Shown piece by piece: positions 12,174-24,013 of a stretch of DNA of 64,000 bases. Position numbers and translations under genes: made by a program. The stretch lies in the NCBI GenBank assembly GCA_910574455.1, contig CAJSYZ010000009.1, positions 186,001 to 250,000 of the forward strand. The letters run 5' to 3'. This DNA is from Trichaptum fuscoviolaceum (Eukaryota > Basidiomycota > Agaricomycetes > Hymenochaetales > Trichaptaceae). The stretch's first letter is position 1. The number at the start of each line of letters is the position of its first letter. The notes under the pieces were generated by a model. That model did not search any database. It was given only the letters and a program-made list of their open reading frames with translations, and was not told the origin of the DNA.

Positions 12174-13721
12174 ATGGCAAGCGTATCGGCTCTGGAGAAA
12201 TTGCTGCACTCTGAAGTTGAACATCTTATTGCATTGCGGTGCCTCACAAGTTTGTCCATCTCGTTTCCTGTCTTCGTTCGTCAGCTCTAATACGTACCTT
12301 CTCCAGTTGCTGGGATTACTGTCTTTCTCTACGATTCTCTCTTGACATTCTCAGATGAGATCAAATACGTTTGGACGTCACTCTTCCTTTACAAGTCGAG
12401 GCAACTCAGCCGCGGGCGGATTGTATCGAAAGTTCTGTACCTCTGCATGAAATCTGCAGCTTCCGTAGTCGGTATACTGTATCTTTACGGTGTGTCGAAT
12501 GCCTCTATTCTCCCTAGCTGTACTCAACATCTAAGCCCTCCAGTCATCTTGCCTTCTAGCCCACTATCATCTGACCGGGTTAGTCATTCCTCAATAATGA
12601 TTAAGTTTAATGACTAACATGATTCCTACAGTAACCCTCACGTTGATAGACGATTGGTTTATATATTAACTCTGAGATGTTTAGTTGCAAAACAATCATT
12701 ATCGCTGTATTCGGTGTCGACTTCTTTGTTGAGTATGTCGGGAACGGTACGTTCGACAAGAATTTTCTTGCAGTCGTCGAGCTGATCGATTGTCAGGTGT
12801 AATTCTGTATCGCCTCCTTATGCTCTGGGATTTTGATCGCGTTGTCGTTCGAAGGCTGGCCACCGCATTTGTGCTGTCAAAATTTATTGTGCTGGGGTTT
12901 GCGTTGGCTACTCTCATCCTCATCCAAGGTACGCTGACGATGTTGTCTCTTTACCACGGCTTAGTCTGACAATTAATCTTAAGAACAAATTACTTTTGCC
13001 CAGGTGGGATCAATCCGAGCTTGTATCGCTTCATCTGCTCCACTAGTTGAAGTCGGAACTTGGGCCATAACTGTAAGTATCTATCGCCACCTCCACCAAG
13101 GAAACCGCTTATGAATTGGAGTAGCTCTTCATTGACATCGGCGCTTTTGCCGTGTTTCTTCTGAATGCTTTCTCTCGCCCTCGCACTGACCGGCAGAGAC
13201 TGACAAGCATTTTGTATAAAGATGGGATCTTTTTTTTCCTCGTAAGCTTCTTTTATTATCAGACACTTAGCTGCCTGCTGAAGTGCGAATTTTAGCCTGC
13301 TATCAGTATGTATTCATATGAAAAAATTGCATGCTTGCCATCTAACGCTACATTTTAAGTCATGAGAACTATCAATCTTGTCTTTGCCACAACTCGATCA
13401 GTAAGTGATTAATCTAGGGTGACATTGATGCCTACGTTGTATCTAATCGACTCGAACTAGCCACTTTTATTCTTCCTTACTATCATGTAAGTGTAGAGTG
13501 CGTAAATAAACATACCCCGCTCATTTATCTTTTTACTCTATAGTTTTTCAAGCCTCGTCATTACTGTTGGAACATGCCGGTCTTATCTCAACCTTTTCGC
13601 CCTAAATGAGAGTCGCCGGTTGCAAGAGATAAATCATGTCGAAGGAGATGGTGGTGTGGATGACGAAGGTTTTTTGTCGCTTCCTCTCATAACGATGCCA
13701 GAGTCTGGGAAGTGTGGCTGA
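12174..13721 (+). CDS. DUF6533 multi-pass membrane protein, copy A
   Basis: The gene has many small exons. Exon 1 is 12174-12249 (MASVSALEKLL to CLT); exon 2, from 12307 to 12489, carries the DUF6533 signature ITVFLYDSLLTFSDEIKYVW. Later exon-like blocks read ILYRLLMLWDFDRVVVRRL, the hydrophobic SKFIVLGFALATLILIQ, NAFSRPRTDRQRLTSILYKD with GIFFFL, and LVITVGTCRSYLNLFALNES. The stop is at 13719-13721. The family is a seven-helix-like membrane protein set greatly expanded in Agaricomycetes; its function is unknown. The second exon boundary and the segment starting near 12632 are uncertain: the third block begins with an in-frame TAA unless a later acceptor is used. The gene may therefore be damaged or may use an acceptor I did not place. 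Three relatives follow. Confidence 0.7.
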
Positions 13722-14402
13722 CCTTAATGGTATAATACATCGTTATATTCTAGAGCTTGCTATTACGATGAAATTAATGTAGATGTCAACAATCAAATAG
13801 TGTTGAGTCTCGTCCATGATGGAAGGCCTAAATTATCATGGCAGCTCTATATTATATCTGGTAACAGCGGTGGCTGGAAAAAGGGTTTATCCGGACGCGG
13901 CGAAGACGTACAATTTTAGCCTCCGACGCAACTGTGTTGATTCTCTCCGAGTCGCTTGCCACATCTGTTGAGCTGTTCCTCTCAGTTACATGCTCAACGC
14001 AGTTACAATCTGAGGCCCTCGTAGCTGACTGTATCTAACACATCGGAATCAAATCTCCAATCTCCATTCGGTACGGCGGTTACTTGACTACAACGTTACT
14101 ACGACCGTGACCATCATTGCAAGATCAGTTTCCATCGCTAACCATTCCAAATCTCCCCCATAGATAATAAGAAAAGCGCCAGAAGATCTTAGTTGTCTCC
14201 CTACCATCGTCTTTCCTTCTCAATACAACTGCCCTCCGACTTTGCTATGAGCGTTGATCTCACTGAGAATCCCGGAACTGAGATAAAAGAAACGCTCAAC
14301 GACTGTAACACTGCTATTATCTTCAAACTCTACTTGAAGTGCTGTGCTTACCGCTCTTATAACCCCAATGAGACGCACTCGTATTCGTAAAGCTCCTCGG
14401 CC
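13722..14402. other. intergenic between DUF6533 copies A and B
   Basis: No gene is seen. It contains the presumed promoter of copy B; no motif stands out. Confidence 0.45.
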
Positions 14403-15928
14403 ATGTCTGAACATTTACGACTTCCTACTAAACTATTGACAGATCTTGTTCAGCTAAATGCAATACGATACCTTACTAGTAGGTTTCCTTCAGTATCACG
14501 CTTCGAATGGATCCCAATCCAAAAAAACAGTATCCGGAACAACAATTCTCGTTTACGATTCCATCTTAACTCTTCCGGGGGAAGTTCAGCATCTCTGGCC
14601 GCAGCTATACGGGAAAAAGTACGAAGAGTACCGGAAAAACCATCAATGGCTAGTACCCAGGGTAATGTTTCACATTACGCGATGCACAGCTCTGGCAGCA
14701 TGCATCTTGTATCTTAACCGTAAGTGCAGCTAGCTGGTTCAGCGTCTGGAACTAATCGAGATAAAAACAGTGCTATTTCCGGATGAACATACCACAAAAC
14801 AAAAGGTTGAATTGCCTTTACCGTCATAAAACTATAGTACTAATTCCTTTCACGAAGTGAGGACATGGACGGCTTCTCAACTATGGTTTTCTAACCATGT
14901 GCCTTCACTCTGACAAGGTGCCAGGCAGCCATGATAGTTCTATCCTTACTCAGCATTATTGTTGATACTATAGGTTCCGGTAAGTGGTGATTCTCCCACC
15001 GGAGCGATTGTAGAGCTAATCCATCTGTAGGCGCCGTCCTCTACACTCTCATTCATTTGTGGAATTTCAACAAAGTTGTAACTCGGTTTCTTATTGCCGG
15101 ACTCTCAGCCGCGCACACGATAGCATTCACATGCGCAATGACTATGGGGATTCTAACTGAAAGTACGCAGTTCACTCTATTACTTTCAGATATAACCAAC
15201 TAATATCTAATTTACTTCAGAGACTGCGTTTCTCCTCCAAGTTGGAAGCGTTAGGACATGTGGTGTAGCTTCCGTTTCCCCGGTTGGGATCGTAGCATGG
15301 GCGCCGGTTGTAAGCTTTAGAAAAATTCATTTCTCGAACGTTGTCCGATCTAACACTGTGCCTCCGGAAGGTCGTATTTGATGTCTGCTCCTTCGTTCTC
15401 TTCATTCATAATGCACTTGACCGTCCGAGAACTGAGAGCCAAAAGTTGTTGAATATCTTATATAGTGACGGTGTGGTTTTCTTTATGGTGAGACACTCTT
15501 TTCATAATGATAAGTAATTACTAACAAATTTATAACAAGACCACCATTAGTGAGTAGGTTTCTCTACAGCACAGCGCACAGCGCGACTTACATGGTACAG
15601 GTATGAGGTCGCTGAACCTCGTCCTTACATCTTATCAAATTGTAAGTACCTGAACCCTCTTTATGCAGACATTAAGATTGATTTCTTCTTCTGTTCCATA
15701 CACTGACAGCCAACGCTGGCATTTCTAACCTTAACGTGAGCTGTGCTCATCTTGATTTAGGATGTCTTCTCAATATGTTTCAATCCCAGATTCTCGAGCT
15801 CAATGATTACCGTCGTGGTCTCAAGGTCATTCTTAGTTAGGTTTACTGATGATAGCTCAAAAGTTAGTCATTTGTCGTGTTATGACGATTGCGAGAGCTC
15901 TAAAGGCCTGTGGTTTTTCGAGGATTAG
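14403..15928 (+). CDS. DUF6533 multi-pass membrane protein, copy B
   Basis: Exon 1 is 14403-14478 (MSEHLRLPTKLL to IRYLT), the same 76 nt as in copy A. Exon 2, 14531-14719, carries the DUF6533 core TILVYDSILTLPGEVQHLW and the helix ITRCTALAACILYLN. Downstream exons give CQAAMIVLSLLSIIVDTIG, AVLYTLIHLWNFNKVVTRF, LSAAHTIAFTCAMTMGILTE, VVFDVCSFVLFIHNALDRPR then LLNILYSDGVVFFM, MRSLNLVLTSYQI and SMITVVVSRSFLVRF. The stop is at 15926-15928. Conserved exon phases with copies A and C support the model. Predicted to be an integral membrane protein of unknown role. Spacing and strand suggest a tandem duplicate of copy A. I see no obvious stop within the exons, so it may be intact. Confidence 0.75.
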
Positions 15929-16446
15929 GTCTGTTTGCCTTCATTGACTCGTAGTTTAGAGCGTACTCAAAGCCTCAATCTTTAATATGTTGTCTAGACG
16001 CGTTACTTGTGAGCGCGAAAAAGTTTTGTTCCTATCGCTACCTCCAATAGTTTGTAAGATCTTACGTACATAGTGTAATGTCTTGAATTTGATAGAGCCG
16101 GCAATCGCTAATCTCATAGTCTGACGGGGAGGGGGGAGCGCTCGACAACAACCTCCTCAACCCTACATCAGCGGCGCTGCCCCAAGTTTAGAGGCAGACT
16201 CATGAAGGTTCGATCAAAATACAAATTTCCTTCACTATCCCTATATTTAAAGGTATTCTTATGTGATTCAGTCGCCGAAAGGAATATCAAATTAGCTGTT
16301 TGAAAATTATATTCTGTAATCTACTCGGGTGCATAGATGCAGTATAGACAAGGTATAAAGGTGGTTAATTCGATTCGGAACTGAAGGCAAATACAGAGCT
16401 CGAGGACTTATATGGAATGAACAATCCTACATACATGACTGTTGGA
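15929..16446. other. intergenic, convergent 3' ends of DUF6533 copies B and D
   Basis: No gene is seen. One G/A run (GGGGAGGGGGGAG near 16124) is the only notable word. Confidence 0.4.
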
Positions 16447-18064
16447 TTACATGGACAAATTATCTGAACTGAAATCGGTTGGAGTACGCGACGAAGCTGC
16501 TCTACGAAGATTGAGCATGATCCGACTGCCGATGATACTGAAACTCGCGCGAAGCACCGGGGTGCACAGGAAGGAAAGCCTATCAGAGAGGGAGGAGATT
16601 GTGAGCAAGTTTAGGAGTAGGTTTGCGATCCCAAGTGCTAAACGGTGCTTGCGTTTGAGAATTATGACATTGAAGGGAGGATTTTAGCTACGTACCGAGA
16701 AGAATACAATAGTATAGAAAGCCGTCTCTTATGAGCACGGTCATGAGATGTGAACGACAGCCTCGGTCTGTGTAAATATAATTAGAGTTCGTTAGAGCTT
16801 CATGTATACGATAGACTCACAGTGGTATAGTGCACGGAGTAGTGTTAATAGAAATACTACAGTATCAAAGACTATCACGGACACCCATGCTGGTAAGGTT
16901 ACTGTCGAGTTTCCTTGATATCTAACATAAAACGAGCACCCCATAGGTGTGCTTCTGCAAACAAAGTTTGGAAAGTTAGCAAGATCACAGACGGAGTTAT
17001 TCAACTGAGACTTACATATTGAACGATGGTGAGGAAATGGAGAGAGATTGGGTAAGTCGTGCGATAGTGTAAATTATGACAGAGTCTGTAGCCTGCCATA
17101 TCCAATCAATTTTGTTTGTCTAAGTGAATGACCGATCTGGGGCTCACAATAGCAGTGAGAAGGAGAATCAAAATGATTTTCCAGCTTCCGCTCCACAATG
17201 CCTTCGTGCGTTGTATAACAATGACTGCAACGAGTTAATCACTGAAGAACCTCGAAGAGCGAGATGAGATACTCACTTTGCAGGGGTATGAGGAAAGTAA
17301 CATTATCCCTGCAGCAATTAACGTTAGAACCAGGAGTTATGCGACGATCATTCATTAGCGCACCATAAAGATAAGTAAAGCTCAAATGAGCAACTAACGA
17401 AAGATAAAGTCACGTCGGACAATATGTTAACGCCTAATATCAGAAAGACTCACAACTTCATATGAGTCAATCAGCGAGAAATCTGAAGTAAAAGATGCGT
17501 TTAGCTCACAGTGACTGGTGCCGATAGGTCTGTCATCCCTAAATGCGATGTCAGAATATAGTCTGGATCAGGCCCATAGAATTTGTTCCTCACAAATGAG
17601 CCATAGTAGCCCATCAACAATCGCTGGATATCGCGCGAAAGCGTATAGCACTTTCGGTATAGGCTGGCGTGATGCCCATATGAGCTCGTGCTTTTGGAAA
17701 CGTATTTAATTAAAGACGCCTAAACCAAGTCGTGCCAATGTGTTGCGTACCTCCCTAACGGTCGCAGCAATTTGTTAGACGCACAGATAACAAGCGAAAG
17801 GGAAGCTCACTCCGAGAGTGTCAGCACTATATCGTATACCATAGCGACGAATGCCGCGACTATTGCACCAGTTAAAGACATCGTTCAGTAAGTTAACTGT
17901 CACGGTCGGTACTCACACACTACATACTGGAATAATCAGTTTCAGTCTGCACTTCTGTAGAGTTTGAAGAGAATCCTTACCTGTGCCATTCGAATGTCCT
18001 GGAAGGCCGCCAGCAGCTCCTCTTCCTCTTCTACAGTGATAGTGAAATCCATTGCGGATGCCAT
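16447..18064 (-). CDS. DUF6533-like membrane protein, copy D (opposite strand)
   Basis: Reading on the minus strand from ATG 18064, the N terminus is MASAMDFTITVEEEEELLAA with a splice donor after RMAQ. An exon then holds AAFVAMVYDIVLTLSE, the DUF6533 hallmark, followed by KHELIWASRQPIPKVLYAFA with ARYPAIVDGLLWL, RTKALWSGSWKIILILLL, the block GCSFYVRYQGNST with VIVFDTVVFLLTLLRALYH, RSHLMTVLIRDGFLYYCIL, and a last exon with VLRASFSIIGSRIMLNLRRA ending in TAA at 16447-16449. It is more distant from copies A-C than they are from one another, since it has a longer acidic N terminus and different loop motifs. Expected to be a polytopic membrane protein of unknown function. Exon borders in the centre (17.2-17.8 kb) are not all resolved. 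Confidence 0.65.
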
Positions 18065-19594
18065 CCAGACGCTCGCAACGCGATAACGAGGAATCTTATG
18101 AGGGGCGGGGCTTACATAGCATTTGAATCTGGCGCGAAATCAAGAGTGTCGAGATGCGAATATTGTAGTGAGGCCCCATAGAAGGCGCAGGGCGTTGTCC
18201 GTCTCCGGGATCATCTCGGTCAACGCGGTCACATCAGGATCACCATCCAATCACCATGATTACCATCTTCGGGATTTCATTCATTACTCATTGAGTACCT
18301 GTAATCGATGGTCCTTCCTTTCTAGACGTAGTGCATGAGATCGCCTTCGACTGGTTGAAACACAGTCAATGCCGCCGACCGATTGAAATTCTACTTGCCA
18401 CTTGATACGTCAAAGACCCATAAGCATAATATCTCTTTAAGAGACATACGCGGAACAGGGAAGCAATGGATCAGTCTTCTATCCTTCTCGTGGCAATATC
18501 GTTGAGGTGGAAGGCATTTTGGGAAAGGATCTGAGGGTTGACCGTAGTAGCCTCTCAGATAGGTACCTCATCGAAAGATTGAAAGCAACTGGCAAAGCAA
18601 TAAATTCCGAAAGATATCAGATCACTATAAGCATAGTAGCATGGGGGGCTCAGCTCGGCCGCAGATTTAAGACCAGTACTCAGCCTGGTAACATTTTTGA
18701 TAGTAAGGAGAAAGGTATTAGATGGCGTTCATTGCAAGGGCGTCGTATGCACCATTCGTGAAACGAGGCTGAGTTAAGAAACTCCCGGCATTGTCCGAGC
18801 ATTACTAGTAATAAACTGACGTAATACTAGGCTATTAGTACTAGTAGTAGTAGTACTGTACAGTACCTTTAGTAGCAAACATGGAATATTTTTCTCACAT
18901 GCAAGCTCAGGCTAACGTCTTCTTTCTTCAGGTTTTTCTTCATTCTTTCTTCATCTTTGATTCGGAGAGCACACTTGCAGATATAAACAGGCACTCTCTA
19001 TTCAACAGCCCATTCCTTGGAAATAACTAACGCAACTTGCCTTCATTAGGGAAGTGGCTTTCCACACCAAATGTCAATACTTCTGATGCCAACTACTTGT
19101 GACTTGTTTCACATATCAATGATGGCCAGTGCTTCTCGTGCCAATTGATAGTAGTGACTTCGACCTCACCACGAGGATAATGTGATATCTTATGGGATGT
19201 GGTCTCACCGGATGTGCTAGGCTGACGTGCATTGCAAATAATGTTCATTTCCTGATTCTTCTATGCATAGATCACCGAACAACTTTCTCATGCATCGCTG
19301 CATATCGATATCAAATGACACTATTACGCTTCCACGGTATGTAAGGGCTACTGTTTCCGTGATATTATCATAACTTGCCATCTACAGTAGCCTCCGAGGC
19401 TTACTTTCGCATCGGCACAGCTTCACTCGATGCTCCATTAGTTCCATCAGCGGAGCTTCGATGAGGTTAGCAGTCCTTAGTATAATACGCACGCTTGACA
19501 AGCAAACGTGCTCAAATGCTCTGTATCTCTTTGACCTTAATCTCTCAAAAGGATCCGTTCAGTCAGGGTTTCCCAACTGCTCACGCACGCGGTC
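18065..19594. other. 1.5-kb intergenic stretch
   Basis: No convincing gene. It contains a short TAG/TAC microsatellite (TAGTAGTAGTAGTAC around 18842-18856). Short open frames have no recognisable features. Confidence 0.45.
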
Positions 19595-21292
19595 ATGGTC
19601 GACTTCAGTGCCTCAGAGAGCTTGACAATAGAGAGGCTGAATGCCCTCCGCTATCTCACGAGTAGGTTTATCGTTCAATCAACTTACTCTAGCTAACACA
19701 CCATCCCTCATGCTAGTCGCAGGGATCGTTGTTCTTCTTTACGATGCAACGCTCACATTCTCGGATGAAGTGAGGTTTATCTGGAAAGGAATATTCCAGA
19801 AATCGGGCACACCGCGGGGAATTACGAAGCCGAAGATCGTCTTCTTGGCCGCAAGGTATATGATGTGCGCAATAGGCCTTCTGTATTTGTACGGTATGTC
19901 TGCACTGTTCTAAGTGCGAAATCTGCTTTTTAAAGACCAAGTTAGATTTACTTCCGTCACGCAATCTAACAACCGACTGGGTAAGTTCTGTACAGACTTG
20001 TTTGAGCGGTAGCGGCCTGACTTTGATGGACAGTGAGATATGATGCAAACTGGACGTTTTATTGAGTTCGCTCATGTTCGATAGGTGCCAAGGATCTGCA
20101 GTCTTCATATTTTGTATCGACATAATCATCGAAACTCTTAGCTGCGGTACGTACCTCTGTACATTCACCGTCGCCTCTCCTAACAGAGGGAATCAGGTGT
20201 CCTACTTCATCGTCTCTTTGTCCTTTGGGAGTTCAAACCACTCGCATCGCGTTTAATATTGGGCGTGTTCTTTGTGGCAAAGGTAATCATGTTCGCCTTT
20301 GCAGGAGCTGCAATCGCTTTGACAAAGAGTAAGCATTTGTTTCACAGAATACGCGTCATTATCGCTTACCGATGTTTCACGTTTTAGAATACATCAGTTT
20401 TGATGTAGAAGGCTCTAATCATTTCTGTGGCGCAACAGGGTCGTCTCGCTTGTTTCTTGGTGTATGGATTACATGTGTAAGATCTACAGCTGATTTTCGC
20501 GGATAATGCTGATCCACGGATTTCAGGTAACATTCGACGTTTTTGCCTTCACTTTACTGCTTCTGAACGCATTGTCAAGACCTCGCTCCATGAGCCAGCG
20601 TTTACTCAATATCCTATACAGCGACGGTATCATCTTCTTCCTTGTGAGTTTAGCCTTCTTCTCCATCTGTTGATAAGCGATCTTACTTGAGATTCCAGAC
20701 CATATTTAGTATGTCCTAGTACACTTTCGTTTCGTTACTCAGCCACTGATATGTCTTACATATCTACTAGTCACGCGTTCTCTGAACCTCATTATCAGCG
20801 CTGTAGCACCTGTGAGTGACTCTGAACGTCGGACCATCTTTGCCTTGTGCAAGACAACTAACCAATGATTTACGTGGTCTCGATTGCGTTTGATCATCAG
20901 CCTTCTTTGATCATACTCGCGATTGTGTGAGTCTCCTTTCTCCTTTATCTCACTCCCCGTCTTCTATTCTATTTATGCTGACGAGACGCGATCGTCCCCT
21001 CGGCTGTGCGTTGCTGGGCCATCTCCACTCCACTCCGCCCGCCCTTCACATCGTGCTACGTATATGGGCGCTGACCCTTTGGATTGATAGATTCTCAGCA
21101 TCAATGGTATCGACAGTCGTCGCGCGCTCGTTCTTACGTCTACACTCACCACAGGAGTTCTATGATGGTGTGGAGATGTCCTCGCTGGATCTTACGGACT
21201 CGAGGATTTCGAAGAAAAGTTCAGAGACAGGGCAAATTTACGTCGATCAGACCACATTCAAATCCACGGACTTCATGGTATCTGATCAGTGA
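19595..21292 (+). CDS. DUF6533 multi-pass membrane protein, copy C
   Basis: Exon 1 is 19595-19661 (MVDFSASESLTIERL to RYLT) and exon 2 is 19717-19893 with the DUF6533 core IVVLLYDATLTFSDEVRFIW and the helix MMCAIGLLYLYG. Further exon blocks are CQGSAVFIFCIDIIIETLSC, VLLHRLFVLWEFKPLASRL, GVFFVAKVIMFAFAGAAIAL, HFCGATGSSRLFLGVWITC, VTFDVFAFTLLLLNALSRPR then LLNILYSDGIIFFL, TRSLNLIISAVAP, PSLIILAIV, and a last exon MVSTVVARSFLRLHSP ending in a hydrophilic tail with stop at 21290-21292. This is the best preserved copy in the cluster; I found no in-frame stop inside the proposed exons. It is probably a seven-helix-like membrane protein of unknown function. The tail carries Ser/Thr-rich, potentially phosphorylated sequence. 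Confidence 0.75.
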
Positions 21293-21647
21293 AAGTACTA
21301 ACCCGTGCTTTGCTTTTTACAACCGAGCTCTCATCGCATGCCTATGTGTGAACGCTTCCTCAGATATTCTTCTCTGGTTTAGCACTTGGGCTTGGCTAGT
21401 AATGGGGTAGGTAGGCAGAAACCACCGCCTGCCGAAGCCCCGTTCTCTTATGCTTAATTGTTACTCCCTTATGTACAGTACTGCGGTATTATCTATTTGG
21501 CTCTGGCTTTCAAGTCTAGAGAGCCTATGAATAGCTTGAGGCGTATGAGCACACAAAGACGGCCGTAATTGGGATGAAAGTATGATTATGTGTAGCTATC
21601 ATGAGAAATTACGATGCATATTATGGTAAGGAGTTGTTGAATGCTCA
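21293..21647. other. short intergenic stretch
   Basis: Between the stop of DUF6533 copy C and the end of the convergent TFGPGGEVL-family gene. No feature is seen. Confidence 0.4.
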
Positions 21648-22823
21648 TCAATCGTCACTCCCAGCGTCAAGCCATGCTACTTTACCGCTGGAAGCGTGGC
21701 TGTTCACATCTTCGCTTTGCGCCAAGCTAAATTGCGAGACGGAGTCCGAGATTGATTTACTTTCCGCGTTTGAGTCCCAGTCTGCCACTAAACTTATGTC
21801 AGAAATTCGATCGAGGTCAAAAGGAAAACTTTGCCTACATGTGCTCTCATGTCCGTCATCGTGATCTTCGGCTTGTCTTGTAAAATTAGCGGAGATAGGT
21901 AAGTGAGCGTTCGCTATATCGCAAGGAGGAAAGAATGCTCGACTTACTCCAAGAACTCAAGCCATTCTGCCTTAGCGACAGTTGCGTGGCTAATCTTCGC
22001 ATCCCAGAGCTCTTCGTCTTCATCTATCTCATCCTCGTACTTCCCATTCAACAACTTTCTCATCTCCCTGTCGGACTTGGATGCGTGCTTCAAAAACCGT
22101 CTATACGCCCTCATCCGTGCCCTACGCATCTTCACCCTCACCCTCTTCGTCCTATCTCCAAACAGCTTCGCTCCGAATTCCTGGATCACTTCGAGGAAGG
22201 AACTCTCGACACCGAGTTGTTTTTCTGCGAAGAGGCCCCACCGGGTGAAGCGCTCCAGACCGAACTCGAGGTCTGGGATAACGGATGTGGTGAGCTGTGA
22301 GGTGGCCTCTAAAGCCTGGACAGTTTGAACGAGGAGAACACTGAATTTGTCATTGACGGACTGAATTCCTTCTTTATCGTCTAAAGCTGCATACCCGATC
22401 GAGAAGGTCAGTACGAGAAGGATTGGACTTAATAAGAATGACGTACAGCTAAGCGTCTTGGAAATCATGTTGAAGTAAACGCAAAGAGCATCGAGGATGT
22501 ACCACGCCTCTTTCCATCGCTCATCCTTGATTCTGTCACGTACAGAATTGAGTGGATCTGAGGTCACACTGAGGATACGGGTGATTGCTAGGCAAACAAA
22601 CAAAGGAAGTTAATTGCATATATTCCTAGAGAAACGGAAAATATTCGAAAAATGGCAGCATCCACGCACCGATCTCTACGGCTGTTAGGAAGTTGAAGTC
22701 GAGCAACTTGAATGACTCGACATGCAAGACCTCTCCGCCAGGACCGAACGTGTGGCCTTCTGGGAGGCTGTAGTGCACAATGTGAGCATGCGGACTGATC
22801 GTATATCCGTCCGGAAGTTTGAA
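21648..22823 (-). CDS. TFGPGGEVL-family protein, member 1 (function unknown)
   Basis: I do not recognise this family by name. The minus-strand exons give FKLPDGYTISP, then HYSLPEGHTFGPGGEVL, a helical block PLNSVRDRIKDERWKEAWYI, a central conserved block IPDLEFGLERFTRWGLFAEK followed by FGAKLFGDRTKRVRVKMRRA, and the helix ending AKAEWLEFLE at 21944. A last exon, about 21882-21648, adds an acidic/Ser-rich tail (QAEDHDDGHES to LDAGSDD). The N-terminal start codon was not resolved; a splice acceptor lies at 22824-22825. The other members are at 58150-59186, 59900-61028 and 62751-63970. The basic KMRRARMRAYRRFLK helix and acidic tail suggest a soluble protein. No signal peptide or membrane helix is certain; the hydrophobic run after FNMISKTL falls in an intron of the sister genes and is probably intronic here too. 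Confidence 0.65.
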
Positions 22824-24013
22824 CTGAATGACAGGAGAGGAATATCAGTCATTTATAGCGATATGCGAAGTAAAACCACTTGCGAACCGGCATCTGGGTC
22901 CACCGCAACCACGTCAAAGACGGCTTAAACTGATGATTGAAGGTGGTTTGTATGTCTTTGGTATGGTATCTGGTCCTCTTGTACCTATAAGTCCGTTCAA
23001 GTGACATTCCGAAACCAGCCTTTGAGCACTTCGAAACCGCTCATCAACTTGACTGAGCCGTTGGCTTCTCAGTTCGACGCCACTTCCAAATAATAGCTAT
23101 ATAACCTGCTCTCTTGGGATTTATACAGGTACCAACGGGTAGCTAGTTGATTTGAGCTGGGCTGTCTGACATCTGCTTGAAATTTATTTTGACAAAGCAG
23201 CACGAATCCGATAAGCACGAATCCGATAAGTAGAATTCTACGACCTTGAAAGTTATTAAGTGAGAAAAATAACACGCCCACAAGCTGAGATGTAGTATGC
23301 ACTCACCTGAGGTAGCTCCGTGATTATAAAAGAATCAAGATGTACCGCGCTCGCTCAGCCGTGGATTGATTTGCCGAGTAAACTCGCGATACAAGGCGAT
23401 GGTTTCTTGCGCGACTTCCGAGAAGAACACAGCTGCTTTCCAAAGGTGATACAAGCATTTTTCAGTGTACCATATGTACCATGCAAAGGTAACTGAGTAA
23501 TATGTTCGTAGGAGTCTCACTAACTCCCACTGGTAAGGCCATCGGCAAGCTAAAGACCTCGAGCAGGCGGCAGAGACTGGACCCAGGATGGGCAACACGG
23601 TAGATCGTGAAGATGTCAAACAATTATCTCACCATAAGGCACATGCTCTGTGCATTCAGGTGAGTCTTCTGTAGTCCCAGGATGAATTGGTTCGGGAAGT
23701 TGGGTTCCAGTTGGAGGATTAGTCTCCTACCAAAGTTCAACCCCCTCTAAGAGCCGCGGCTCTTGTCGTCGTTTGAGTCCCACGGTTCGCAAGAAGCCGA
23801 GGCCTCAGGGTCGAAGTATGAAGGACAAATGTAACATATATCCATAGTTCAACAGGCTTCACGAAGTGCCAAATTAATCGGGAGAGCGGTGCTTGAAGTT
23901 TTCGATAACTTCCTGTGCTTAAAATAGAATGTATCTGTCAAGTCGGAAGGACTAGATTTAACATAATTTACATTTTGACAACACCAACCTCAGACTATCA
24001 GGGAGTCAATGAA
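22824..24013. other. intergenic with one possible small gene, 23069-23619 (minus)
   Basis: No known family is seen. On the minus strand a 94-codon frame starting at 23619 ends near a GTGAGT donor at about 23306, and a second frame downstream holds a hydrophobic run (ILLIGFVLIGFVLL). This could be two exons of a small membrane protein, but nothing else supports it. Confidence 0.25.
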
